Below the pieces are notes generated by a model. That model had not been told where the DNA came from, did no database searches, and saw only the letters and a list, made by a program, of their open reading frames with translations. Positions 23,949-32,550 of a stretch of 64,000 nt of DNA are shown in pieces. Where the stretch lies: NCBI RefSeq assembly GCF_008905045.1, contig NZ_VWMY01000047.1, positions 1 through 64,000 on the forward strand. The letters are read 5' to 3'. Origin of the DNA: Streptomyces albicerus (GTDB lineage: Bacteria > Actinomycetota > Actinomycetes > Streptomycetales > Streptomycetaceae). The position numbers and the translations under genes were made by a program. The first letter of the stretch is position 1; each line of letters starts with the position of its first letter.

Positions 23949-24539
23949 GTGTCGACGGTGGCGAGGACACAGCGGACGAGGGTGCGCTGGTGGCGGTGGC
24001 GGCGCAATGCGCTCAGGCGGCGCAGTGACGTCGTCGAAGCCTGGGTCGTGCTGGCCGCCTGGACCGTCGCCGTGGTGGGCGGCCTGCTGGCGGGACTGGT
24101 GACGCAGGACGTGATGCAGCAAAGCCTGGACCGGCAGCGGCTGGTGCGGCATGCCGTCACCGCCGTGCTCGCCGAGGACGCCGTGGCCACGTCATCCGCG
24201 ATCACGGTGGACGACCAACGGGTGTGGGTCACGGCGCGCTGGACCGCGTCGGACGGCTCGCCGCGTTCGGGACAGACCAGAGTCCCGCTCGGTTCCCAGG
24301 CCGGGTCTCAGGTGACGGTGTGGACCGATGAACACGACGCCCTGGCGTCGAAGCCCGTGTCGCACACGGAGGCGGTCCTGCAGTCCGCCCTCGCGGGCGC
24401 CCTGGCCGTGACGGTCACCGGCGGGGTTGTCTGGGGAGCCGCCCAGACCGTACGCGTACGCCTCGACCGGCGCCGCATGGACCAGTGGGCCGACGAGTGG
24501 GAGCGCATCGACACCTGGTGGGGCCGCAAAACCGGCTGA
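23949..24539 (+). CDS. Rv1733c-like membrane protein
   Basis: This 196-residue protein has a basic N-terminus (RVRWWRWRRNALRRRSDVVEAW), one TM helix (about 30-52), an extracytoplasmic domain of ~85 residues and a second TM helix (about 140-165). It matches the Mycobacterium tuberculosis Rv1733c family, a DosR dormancy-regulon antigen of unknown function. A paralogue is encoded at 38038-38622 beside a universal stress protein, which supports a link to energy-stress genes. A start two codons later is possible. Confidence 0.85.
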   Translation: MSTVARTQRTRVRWWRWRRNALRRRSDVVEAWVVLAAWTVAVVGGLLAGLVTQDVMQQSLDRQRLVRHAVTAVLAEDAVATSSAITVDDQRVWVTARWTASDGSPRSGQTRVPLGSQAGSQVTVWTDEHDALASKPVSHTEAVLQSALAGALAVTVTGGVVWGAAQTVRVRLDRRRMDQWADEWERIDTWWGRKTG

Positions 24540-24678
24540 CCGGCGGGAACGGGTCCGCCACCGTGGCGGCGGCCGAGGTCTTGAGGACCAGGCCCATCGA
24601 TCCTCGGCGTCGGTATCTGTGCGCGGCGTGACCGGAAACCGGTGGCACACTGACCCGGTCACCGAAGGAGCCCAGCCC

Positions 24679-25767
24679 GTGCCCATGATCCGTAACCTGA
24701 GCAGAGCCGTGCGTCGCGCGTACCGCCGCTCCGTGGACCTCAGCCATCCCGTCCGTTCCCCGCTCGGCAGCGCCGTGGTGAACTGCTTGGTCTACCGCGA
24801 GGGCGGGCGGCAGCCCGGCGACTGGGCGCCGGACGAGGCGATCCGACGGGCCCGCAAGGGCCGGGACGGCTTCGTGTGGATCGGGTTGCACGAGCCCACG
24901 GAGGGGGAGTTCGCGGGCCTCGCCAAGCTCTTCGGCCTGCATCCGCTGGCCGTCGAGGGTGCCGTCCAGGAGCATCAGCGGCCGAAGGTGGAGCGGTACG
25001 ACGACACGCTGTTCGCCGTCTTCAAGACCGTGCGCTACGTCGAGCACGAGCAACTCACCGCGACCAGCGAGGTGGTCGACACCGGGGCGCTGGTGGTCTA
25101 CATCGGCAACGACTTCGTGATCACCGTCCGGCACGGCGGTCACGGCTCGCTGGGCCCGTTGCGTGAAGCGCTGGAGACCCTGCCCGAGCAGCTGGCGAAG
25201 GGACCCTCCGCCGTCCTGCACGCCATCGTGGACCATGTGGTCGACGACTACCTGGAGGTCGTCGACGCGGTGCAGAGCGACATAGAGGCCGTCGAGACCG
25301 CGGTGTTCACCGAACACACCGCCCGCGGTGACGCCGGCCAGATCTACCAGCTCAAGCGGGAACTCCTGGAACTCAAACGGGCCGTTGTTCCCCTGCACCG
25401 CCCCCTGCAGATCCTCGCCCACGAGCCGCCTGTGGCCGTCTCGCCGGACATCCAGCCGTACTTCCGCGACGTCGCCGACCATCTCGCCCGCGTCACCGAG
25501 CAGATCAACGCCTTCGACGGGCTGCTCGACTCGATCCTCCAGGCCCACCTGGCCCAGGTCACGGTCGCCCAGAACGAGGACATGCGCAAGATCACGGCCT
25601 GGGCTGCCATCGTCGCCGTGCCCACCATGATCTGCGGCCTGTACGGCATGAACTTCGATCACATGCCCGAACTGCGCTGGACCTACGGCTACCCCCTCGC
25701 GCTCGGCGTCATCGCCACGCTCTGCCTCGTCATCCACCGGGGTTTCCGCCGCAACGGCTGGCTCTGA
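24679..25767 (+). CDS. corA: CorA-family magnesium/cobalt transporter
   Basis: This 362-residue protein has a large cytoplasmic N-terminal funnel domain (to about 300) and two C-terminal TM helices. The signature YGMNFDHMPEL (GMN near residue 332) lines the pore mouth. Homopentamers conduct Mg2+ across the membrane. The GTG at 24679 lies 9 nt after AAGGAG and is preferred to the ATG two codons later. It is monocistronic and followed by two tandem hairpins. Confidence 0.9.
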   Translation: MPMIRNLSRAVRRAYRRSVDLSHPVRSPLGSAVVNCLVYREGGRQPGDWAPDEAIRRARKGRDGFVWIGLHEPTEGEFAGLAKLFGLHPLAVEGAVQEHQRPKVERYDDTLFAVFKTVRYVEHEQLTATSEVVDTGALVVYIGNDFVITVRHGGHGSLGPLREALETLPEQLAKGPSAVLHAIVDHVVDDYLEVVDAVQSDIEAVETAVFTEHTARGDAGQIYQLKRELLELKRAVVPLHRPLQILAHEPPVAVSPDIQPYFRDVADHLARVTEQINAFDGLLDSILQAHLAQVTVAQNEDMRKITAWAAIVAVPTMICGLYGMNFDHMPELRWTYGYPLALGVIATLCLVIHRGFRRNGWL

Positions 25768-25774
25768 ATGCCGT

Positions 25775-25816
25775 CTGACCCCGGCCAAGGTCAGACTGAC
25801 CCCGGCCAAGGTCAGA
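25775..25816 (+). terminator. Tandemly duplicated hairpin after corA
   Basis: Two identical 21-nt units lie back to back, each containing CTGACC and GGTCAG as a 6-bp stem around an 8-nt loop (25775-25795, 25796-25816). They begin 7 nt after the corA stop codon, so they probably act as its terminator. Confidence 0.65.
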
Positions 25817-25901
25817 CCACCTATCCGTCGTCGTACCGGCGGCCTGTCGCCGCGTCCCGACCCGCGCCGTCACCGGCCGACAGGACGTCCCGTGAGCGGC
25901 G

Positions 25902-26255
25902 TCAGCCGTTGCCCGGGCGTTCGAGCGCCACCTTCGGCAGCCTCCTGGCGACCGCGATGGGCAGCCACCACGCGCGCCTGCCCAGCAGTTGCATGACGGC
26001 CGGCACGATCAGGCAGCGGATCACCAGGGCGTCCAGCAGAATCGCCACCGCGAGGCCGAGTCCGAACTGCTGGAGCATCCGGCTGGGGCTGAGCACGAAG
26101 GCGGCGAACACGACGATCATGATGGCCGCGGCGGCGGTGATGACCTTGCCGGTGGCGGCCAGGCCCTCACGGACCGCGAGCGATGGGTCCTTGGTGCGCT
26201 CCCACTCCTCGTGGATGCGGGAGACGAGGAACACCTCGTAGTCCATGGAGAGCAT
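25902..26255 (-). pseudogene. C-terminal remnant of an MMPL/RND transporter
   Basis: The 117 residues (SMDYEVFLVSRIHEEW ... VVFAAFVLSPSRMLQQFGLG ... LLGRRAWWLP) match the last three TM helices of MMPL-family exporters of ~700 residues. The upstream 80% of the gene is missing. The frame runs directly into the 3' end of a histidine kinase gene on the same strand, so a deletion has removed the 5' part of this gene and whatever lay between. It is almost certainly non-functional. Confidence 0.85.
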
Positions 26256-27403
26256 GGCTGCGGAGACGCTCCGTTCGCGTACGGCAGGCGGGCCCGTACG
26301 GCGAAACCGCCGCCGGGCCGGGGACCTGCGGAAAGTTCGCCGCCCAGGGCGCGGGCGCGCTCACGCATGCCGGCGATGCCGCTGCCGGGTGCCCCCGAAC
26401 CGGCCGCCGGGCTCCGCCCGTTGTCCGTGATCTCGACCGTGACCTCCCGTGGCCCCTGGTCGATGCGGACGGTCACGGTGGTGGCGGTGGCGGTCGCGTG
26501 ACGGGTCACGTTGGTCAGTGACTCCTGCACGATGCGGTACGCCGCCAGGTCCACCTCGGTGGGCAGCGGCCGCCGCGCTCCGGTGACTGTCGTACGGACG
26601 TCGACCCCGGCGACGCGTGCCGACTCGACCAGCTCACCGATCCGTTCCAGGCCCGGCGCGGGCGAGGTGGGCGCCTCCTCGTCGACCTGGCGCAGCACGC
26701 CGAGGGTGGTACGCAGCTCACGCAGCGCCTCCCGGCTCGACTCCTTGATCGCGGCGAGCGCGGTCTTGGCCTGCCGGGGATCCTTCTCGAGGCGGTGCAG
26801 TGCCGCGGAGGACTGCACGTTGATCAGCGAGATGTGATGGCCGATGACGTCGTGCAGCTCGCGCGCGATGCGCAGCCGCTCCTCGCCGGCCGCCCGCTGT
26901 TCCACTTCCCGGGCGTGGGCCAGGCGGCTGTGCCGCACCCAGCCGAGCGCGACCACTCCGACCAGCCAGCCGGTGAGCATGAACACGGCGACGCCGTTGA
27001 CGTCGTGGTTGCCCGCCAGGGTGCCGGCGCTCACGCCGATCACGATGAGTGCGCCGAGGGCGACGGCCGCCTGCAGCTGCCCCTCGGCGGCGACGGTGTA
27101 GAGCGCCACGATCACCGCCACCATCAGCGGGCCGTCGTAGACGCTGCTCAGGTAGTACGCGCCCGTGACCACCAGCACGAAGACGGCGACGGCCACGGGA
27201 CGGCGCCGGCGGAAGTACAGCGCACCGCAGGCGGCCGCCATCAGCACCCAGCCGAGGCCCGTGACGAGCCAGGACTCCTCGCGCGCGCCGATGAACGCCC
27301 GCAGACTGCCGACGACCGAGAGGACGAAGATCCCGCCGGCCACAGCCACGTCCGCCGCGCGACCACGCGGCATCCACGGACGTACGGCGGCCCCGGTCAC
27401 CAT
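26117..27403 (-). CDS. NarL-type sensor histidine kinase with scarred 3' end
   Basis: This 428-residue kinase has about four to five N-terminal TM segments (to about 155), a HisKA_3 dimerisation domain with phosphoacceptor ARELHDVIGHH (His184), and a HATPase domain (RIVQESLTNVTRHA, then GSGIAGMRERARALGG). The natural protein should end near FAVRARLPYANGA (~residue 375). The remaining ~48 residues are MMPL coding sequence read in the wrong frame, left by a deletion that also removed the expected response-regulator gene. It may still fold, but it is an orphan here. Confidence 0.85.
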   Translation of the reverse strand: MVTGAAVRPWMPRGRAADVAVAGGIFVLSVVGSLRAFIGAREESWLVTGLGWVLMAAACGALYFRRRRPVAVAVFVLVVTGAYYLSSVYDGPLMVAVIVALYTVAAEGQLQAAVALGALIVIGVSAGTLAGNHDVNGVAVFMLTGWLVGVVALGWVRHSRLAHAREVEQRAAGEERLRIARELHDVIGHHISLINVQSSAALHRLEKDPRQAKTALAAIKESSREALRELRTTLGVLRQVDEEAPTSPAPGLERIGELVESARVAGVDVRTTVTGARRPLPTEVDLAAYRIVQESLTNVTRHATATATTVTVRIDQGPREVTVEITDNGRSPAAGSGAPGSGIAGMRERARALGGELSAGPRPGGGFAVRARLPYANGASPQPCSPWTTRCSSSPASTRSGSAPRTHRSRSVRAWPPPARSSPPPRPS

Positions 27404-27443
27404 GGCGTCCGCCTAGGCACTCCGCTGGAAGTCTGGTCGTCAC

Positions 27444-27495
27444 GCGCGGGTCCGTCGTGGCTGGTCGCGCAGTTCCCCGCGCCCCTTCGGGGCGC
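27444..27495 (-). repeat. Interspersed intergenic repeat, copy 2 (inverted)
   Basis: Read on the minus strand this gives AGGGGCGCGGGGAACTGCGC then GACCAGCCACGACGGACCCG, nearly identical to copy 1 at 54-98. It starts with a perfect 7-bp hairpin (27479-27485 with 27489-27495). It lies between the membrane protein and histidine kinase genes. Confidence 0.75.
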
Positions 27496-27559
27496 TGCTC
27501 TACCGCAGTGGACTTCGCCGAGAACCGCTCAGGCCCTGCTCCCGCGGGTTGGCCCGGTG

Positions 27560-27988
27560 TCATGACCGGACACCGCGCAGCCGCCTCACGCCCAGGGCGC
27601 AGACTCCGCACACCGCTCCCCAGAACGCGTTGACGAGGAAGACCGGGACGATGGCCCGGGGATGTGCCAGGGGTCCGTCCGGCTCGCCGTCGAGGATCGG
27701 GGAGAGGACGCCGCTGAGCACGATCGCGGCGGCCGCGTAGGCGAGACCAGCGGCGACCAGCGTCAGCACGGGTTCGCGCACCCGGGAGAGGCCCACGGTG
27801 AGAATCCACGCCAGTGTGATGACCACGGTCAGGACGATCGGAGTGGCGGGCTCGCCGAGCGCGTCGCTCAGCCCGGAGGCCGAGAACAGCGGCCGCAGCA
27901 GAGCGAGGGACGCGAGCCCGGCCACCAGCGGCCAGCTCAGCCGGTTCAACGGTGACGCGACCGTGCGGGGGCGGTCCTGTGTACTCAT
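27560..27988 (-). CDS. Four-TM membrane protein of unknown function
   Basis: This 142-residue protein has four hydrophobic segments (WPLVAGLASLALLRPLF, PIVLTVVITLAWILTVGL, VLTLVAAGLAYAAAAIVLSG, AIVPVFLVNAFWGAVCGVCA). The start at MSTQDRPR was chosen because the longer frame lacks similarity in composition. It lies upstream of the histidine kinase on the same strand, separated by an interspersed repeat, so co-transcription is uncertain. Confidence 0.65.
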   Translation of the reverse strand: MSTQDRPRTVASPLNRLSWPLVAGLASLALLRPLFSASGLSDALGEPATPIVLTVVITLAWILTVGLSRVREPVLTLVAAGLAYAAAAIVLSGVLSPILDGEPDGPLAHPRAIVPVFLVNAFWGAVCGVCALGVRRLRGVRS

Positions 27989-28145
27989 GCCCCGAGCGTC
28001 GACGACCGCCGTGCCGGAGGCGTCGGCCTGGGGCTGACACCTGTCGTACCCCACCGGTTTGCGGGTCAGGTCCTTCGCCCGCAACCGGTGGGGTACGTGG
28101 CCGTCAGCGCGTGACGGCCGCCGTGGCCGTGAAAGCTGAGACGCC

Positions 28146-28967
28146 TCAGCCCTTGATGAAGTCGAGCAGGTCGGCGTTGAAGGCCTGCTCGTACTCGCCG
28201 ACCAGGCCGTGCGGGGCGCCCGGGTACACCTTGAGGGTGGCGTCCTTGACGATCCGGGCCGTCTTGTGGGCGGAGGCCGCGATGGGCACGATCTGGTCGT
28301 CGTCGCCGTGTGCGATCAGCGTGGGCACGTCGATGCGCTTCAGGTCCTCGGTGAACTCCTGCTCGGAGAACTGCTTGATGCAGTCGTACGCCGCCTTGAG
28401 TCCGACCTGCATGCTCCACATCCAGAACGCGCGGCGCATGCCTTCCGACTGGGCGGCGCCGGGCCGGTTGAAGCCGTAGAAGGCCTCGCTGAGGTCCCAG
28501 TAGAACTGCGAGCGGTCCGCCGCGACTCCGGCCCGGATCCCGTCGAAGGCCTCGATCGGCGTGCCCTCCGGGTTGTCCGCCGTCTTCAGCATCAGCGGTG
28601 GGACCGCTCCCAGCAGGACGACCTTGGCGACCCGCGCGGTGCCGTGGCGGCCGATGTAGCGCGTCACCTCGCCGCCACCCGTCGAATGGCCCACCAGGAC
28701 CACGTCGTTGAGGTCGAGCGCCTCGATGAGCTCGGCCAGGTCGTCTGCGTACTGGTCCATGTGGTTGCCCTGCCACGGCTGCCCCGAGCGGCCGTGACCA
28801 CGACGGTCGTGGGCGACGGCACGGAAGCCGTTGTCGGCGACCAGTCGGGACTGGCCGTCCCAGGTGTCCGCGTTGAGCGGCCAGCCGTGGCTGAAGACGA
28901 CCGGCTGCCCGGTGCCCCAGTCCTTGTAGAAGATCTCGGTGCCGTCGCTGGTGGTGAGGGTTCCCAT
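28146..28967 (-). CDS. Alpha/beta hydrolase of the cofactor-free haloperoxidase family
   Basis: This 273-residue protein closely follows the bacterial non-heme chloroperoxidase/esterase group: oxyanion region FSHGWPLNADTWD, nucleophile elbow VGHSTGGGE (Ser95), acid loop AHGDDDQIVP and C-terminal His in YPGAPHGLV. Enzymes of this group hydrolyse esters and show perhydrolase activity in vitro; the natural substrate is unknown. A fragment of a second alpha/beta hydrolase lies directly upstream. Confidence 0.9.
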   Translation of the reverse strand: MGTLTTSDGTEIFYKDWGTGQPVVFSHGWPLNADTWDGQSRLVADNGFRAVAHDRRGHGRSGQPWQGNHMDQYADDLAELIEALDLNDVVLVGHSTGGGEVTRYIGRHGTARVAKVVLLGAVPPLMLKTADNPEGTPIEAFDGIRAGVAADRSQFYWDLSEAFYGFNRPGAAQSEGMRRAFWMWSMQVGLKAAYDCIKQFSEQEFTEDLKRIDVPTLIAHGDDDQIVPIAASAHKTARIVKDATLKVYPGAPHGLVGEYEQAFNADLLDFIKG

Positions 28968-29014
28968 GGCTGTCTCTCTTCTCTGCGGAACGATCGGACG
29001 AGGCGGCGGAGCGG

Positions 29015-29335
29015 TCAGACCAAGCGCCGCACGAATGCGAGCGCGGTGTCAGCCCCTTCCTGCCAGCCGTTGTCGATGGTGCGTGCGTGGCTCCGGTTCG
29101 GCATCTCGGTGATCTCCGTGATGCCGGGGTTGCGCTGCTGCTTCTTGTACGAGGCGTTGGCGGTCGCCCGGGGCACGGTGTGGTCCTTCTCGCCCGAGAT
29201 GATCAGCAGCGAGCCGTGCTCCGGGTTCTCCGAGTCGACCTTCACCTCGGTCCGCCGAACGAGTGATCGCTCGATCTGTTGTGCGGCGCGAGGGGGCATG
29301 CCGTCGACGTTAGCCTCGCGCGGCGCTCCTGCCAT
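29015..29335 (-). pseudogene. C-terminal remnant of an alpha/beta hydrolase
   Basis: The frame encodes the last third of an alpha/beta hydrolase: the acid-loop segment LLIISGEKDHTVP and the catalytic-His segment MPNRSHARTIDNGW. The cap and the nucleophile elbow are absent, and the first ~30 residues do not resemble the family. It probably derives from a truncated gene. Confidence 0.7.
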
Positions 29336-29394
29336 CTGTCACATGACTGTATTCGCGGACCGGACCTGTGGCCGGTATGCCTCCGTCCGGCCGA

Positions 29395-31467
29395 TCAGAG
29401 GTCCGGTTCGTCCAGTACGCCGTCCAGCGCGAGCCGCATCGCCGCCTCAGGGCTCAACTCCCGCCCCTCGTGCACCGCTTCGGCGAATCGGGTGTCGCCG
29501 AGGGCGGTGCGGAGGTGGCGTGCGTACTCCCTGCGGAAGACGGTCGTCTCGGTGTCGCTGAGCTGGGGGAGTCCGGCCGCGTACCAGAGGCGGGTGCCCA
29601 CGCCGAGGAGCCGGGCGGCGCGTTCGGGCTCGCCGCGCGCGGCCTCCGCGGCGACGAGGAGGTCGGCGACGGCCGCGGCGCCGAGACGGTCGTGGACGCG
29701 CCACTTGGCGGCCAGCGCCTCACGCGCGGAGTGCAGTGCGTCGTCCGGCCGCCCGAGCCCGATCCCGGCGAGGGCGACGAAGAAGTCACCCCAGGCCCGC
29801 ATCCACAGCTCGCCGCGTTTCGCGCAGTCGGCGCGCAGCCGCTCGGCCACCGCCGCACACCGCTCGAACGCGCCCTGGCCGGCCAGGAGATACGCCTGCA
29901 GGGCCAGCGTCAGCAGCTGGAAGAACTCCGCTCCGCCGCCGCCGCGCGGCCCCTGCGTGCTGCTGCCGTACAGCAGGGCGGACCGGGCCGACTCGCCGCG
30001 CACCGCGAGGCTCGCCCCCGTCAACGGCAGTGCGGGGACGGGCAGCCGGCGTTCCTGGGCGAGCCACACGTACGCGGCGCTCACCGACTCGGCAGCCTCC
30101 AGATCGTCCGGGACGACGGTGACCATGCGGTGCGCCCAGGTCGCCAGGGTGTGCTCGGGGCCGCCGTCGTGCGCCCGGCGCAGTGCCCGCTCCAGGTAGC
30201 CGCGGCCTTCTTCGGCGAAGCCGCAGGCGAACCAGAAGTACCAGAGGGTGCCCGCGAGTTCGAGCGCCGTCTCGGGCTCCGGCGCCGCCAGGCACTCCTC
30301 CAGTGCGAGCCGCAGGTTGGCGTGCTCCACGCTCAGCCGCTCGGCCCACATCCGCTGGCCGGGGCCCAGCCACTCGGCCTCTCCCTGGCGGGCGATCCAC
30401 CGGAAGTAGTCGCGGTGACGAGCGCGTACGGCGTCCTGCTCGCCGAGGCCGGTGAGCCACTCGGCGCCGAAGGTCCGCACGGTGTCGAGCATGCGGTAGC
30501 GGCCGGCCACGCCGTCGCCCTCGCGCGTCACGATCGACTTCTCGGTGAGCGACGCGAGCAGCGCCAGGATCTCCTCCGCGTCCAACGGGCCGCCGTGGCA
30601 CATGAATTCGGCCGCCTCCACGTCCCAGCCGCCCGCGAACACGGAGAGGCGGGCCCACAGCAGCCGCTCCAGCGGCGTGCACAGCTCATGGCTCCAGCCG
30701 ATCGCCGTACGCAGCGTCTGATGCCGGGCGAGCCGCGGCCGGGCGGGCGATACGAGCAGGTCGAAACGGGAGTCGAGGCCCTCCAGAAGGCGGTCGAGGG
30801 GGAAGCCGCGCAGTCGCACCGCGGCCAGTTCCAGGGCCAGCGGGATCCCGTCGAGCCGGGCACAGACCGCCGCCACGTTCGCCCGGTTGGCATCGGTGAG
30901 CGCGAAGGACGGCACGGCGGCCGCGGCGCGGGCCGCGAACAGGGCGACCGCGTCGTCGCGTTCGCCCAGCGGCAGCGGCGTCACGGCCAGCAGATGCTCG
31001 CCGGGCACGCCCAGCGGCTGCCGACTGGTGGCCAGAACCTGTAACTCCGGTACATGCGCGAGGAGTTCCTGTACGACACGTGCGCACTCGTCCAGTACGT
31101 GCTCGCAGGTGTCCAGGACGAGCAGGAGCTGCCCGTCGTCGAGGTGTTCGCAGACCGCCTCCAGGAGCGGGCGCAGTGTCTGCTCGGTGAGCCGGGTCGC
31201 CTCGGCGACGGCGTTCGTGAGGAGGTCCGGGTTCTTCAGGTCGGACAGTTCCACCAGCCACACCCCGCCGGGAAAGGCGGCCTGTGCGGTGTGCGCGGCC
31301 CGCAGGGCCAGCCGTGACTTGCCGACCCCGCCGGGGCCGGTGAGGGTGACGAGCCGTGCGGTGCCCAACAGGGCGGAGATTTCGGCCAGTTCGGACCTGC
31401 GGCCGACGAAGACGTTGGCCTCGGCGGGCAGATTGCCGGTCCTGCCGTTGCGTACAGAGGCCCCCAT
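29395..31467 (-). CDS. STAND/NB-ARC ATPase regulator without a DNA-binding domain
   Basis: This 690-residue protein has an N-terminal NB-ARC module (FVGRRSELAEIS; P-loop GPGGVGKS at 44-51; Walker B LLLVLDTCEHV; sensor LATSRQPLGV), a winged-helix/ARC region (LDGIPLALELAAVRL) and a C-terminal TPR-like solenoid (about 390-690). AfsR/SARP or LuxR-type regulators of this architecture normally carry a DNA-binding domain at one end; none is seen, so it may act through protein partners. It is divergent from the MEDS gene pair. Confidence 0.82.
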   Translation of the reverse strand: MGASVRNGRTGNLPAEANVFVGRRSELAEISALLGTARLVTLTGPGGVGKSRLALRAAHTAQAAFPGGVWLVELSDLKNPDLLTNAVAEATRLTEQTLRPLLEAVCEHLDDGQLLLVLDTCEHVLDECARVVQELLAHVPELQVLATSRQPLGVPGEHLLAVTPLPLGERDDAVALFAARAAAAVPSFALTDANRANVAAVCARLDGIPLALELAAVRLRGFPLDRLLEGLDSRFDLLVSPARPRLARHQTLRTAIGWSHELCTPLERLLWARLSVFAGGWDVEAAEFMCHGGPLDAEEILALLASLTEKSIVTREGDGVAGRYRMLDTVRTFGAEWLTGLGEQDAVRARHRDYFRWIARQGEAEWLGPGQRMWAERLSVEHANLRLALEECLAAPEPETALELAGTLWYFWFACGFAEEGRGYLERALRRAHDGGPEHTLATWAHRMVTVVPDDLEAAESVSAAYVWLAQERRLPVPALPLTGASLAVRGESARSALLYGSSTQGPRGGGGAEFFQLLTLALQAYLLAGQGAFERCAAVAERLRADCAKRGELWMRAWGDFFVALAGIGLGRPDDALHSAREALAAKWRVHDRLGAAAVADLLVAAEAARGEPERAARLLGVGTRLWYAAGLPQLSDTETTVFRREYARHLRTALGDTRFAEAVHEGRELSPEAAMRLALDGVLDEPDL

Positions 31468-31639
31468 GGTTCCCCCTCCACCCGACCGATGGCGGTCACC
31501 TTAACCCCCTGGAACGCCGCTGTCCGACCCCCCGGTCGGGTGACCGGGAATCAGGCACTCGCCCTCACACCGGGGCCGCTTGAGGCGTAGCGTGGATGCG
31601 TCCCGGCACGCCGAGCGGCGACCTTGGGAGGTGCGGGGG

Positions 31640-32524
31640 ATGGAGACCGTGCCCGCACCGCGATCAGTGGGAGAGATGCGCGCCGGGGATCATCTGCTCC
31701 TCGGCTACGACGCGGACGAGGAGCGGGAGACCGTCGTCGCTTCGTTCCTTCTCGACGGGCTGGCGAGCGGGCACCGCGGCCTCGTGCTGGGCCCGGCCGA
31801 CCTGCCGGCCGAGCTCGCCCTCACCTTCCTGGAGGCCCACGGCTGCGTCGTCGACGACGAACTCGCCGCCGGGCGGCTCACCGTGGACCCGCACCTCGCG
31901 AGCCCCGATGGCCTGTGGGACCTTGATGAGGTGATCCGCCGCGAGACGCGCCGCGCGGTCGGCGACGGCTACCTCGGCCTGCGCGTCAGCATGGAAGTTA
32001 TGCGAGGCCAGGCGGGCAAGGGCCTCAAGATGCTGCACGACAGCGAACTCCTCCTCGAACCCGTCTTCGCGTCCCTGCCGGTCCTCGGCATCTGCCAGTA
32101 CGACCGCCGCGTCTTCGACGAGGGCGACCTGGCCCCGCTCGACGGACTGCACCACGGCCGGGTGGCCGCCGACCTCGTCTGGCACGACGAACTGCTGTCC
32201 ATCACCCGCACCTTCGCTCCGCCCGGCCTCGCGCTCGCCGGAGAGGTCGACGACACGAACGTCACCGCGATGGCCCGCGCCCTGCACGCCGAGACGGCCC
32301 GGGCCCGCGCCCGCCGGGCGAACGGTGTGCGCGCCCGGATCGACCTGCGCGACCTGCGCTTCATCGACGTCGGCGCGCTGCGCCTGCTGGTCTTCGCGGC
32401 CCTCGCCCTGTCCGCGTCGGGCGGCACCCTCGTCCTGCACGGCGTCGCCCCGCACATCCAGCGGCTGATGCGGGTCACCGGCTGGGACCGCATTCCCGGA
32501 CTGTGTGTCGAGCAGGTCGAGTAA
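31640..32524 (+). CDS. MEDS-domain sensor fused to a STAS domain
   Basis: This is a 294-residue protein. The N-terminal MEDS domain (about 8-180; MRAGDHLLLGYDADEERE ... SELLLEPVFASLPVLGICQYD) is a sensory module first named from methanogen/methylotroph DcmR proteins. The C-terminal STAS domain (about 195-292) resembles anti-sigma-factor antagonists, but at the phospho-acceptor site it reads FIDVGALRLL instead of the usual DSSG, so the phosphorylatable Ser is missing. GGGAG precedes the ATG. It is followed after 26 nt by a MEDS-ATPase gene. Together they look like a partner-switching pair (inference). Confidence 0.83.
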   Translation: METVPAPRSVGEMRAGDHLLLGYDADEERETVVASFLLDGLASGHRGLVLGPADLPAELALTFLEAHGCVVDDELAAGRLTVDPHLASPDGLWDLDEVIRRETRRAVGDGYLGLRVSMEVMRGQAGKGLKMLHDSELLLEPVFASLPVLGICQYDRRVFDEGDLAPLDGLHHGRVAADLVWHDELLSITRTFAPPGLALAGEVDDTNVTAMARALHAETARARARRANGVRARIDLRDLRFIDVGALRLLVFAALALSASGGTLVLHGVAPHIQRLMRVTGWDRIPGLCVEQVE

Positions 32525-32550
32525 GGGGACCTGGCGGAAGGAGTGGGCTC

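Noticed and set aside
25902..26255. A small intact membrane protein gene
   Set aside because: The sequence is clearly the C-terminus of an MMPL transporter with the rest deleted.
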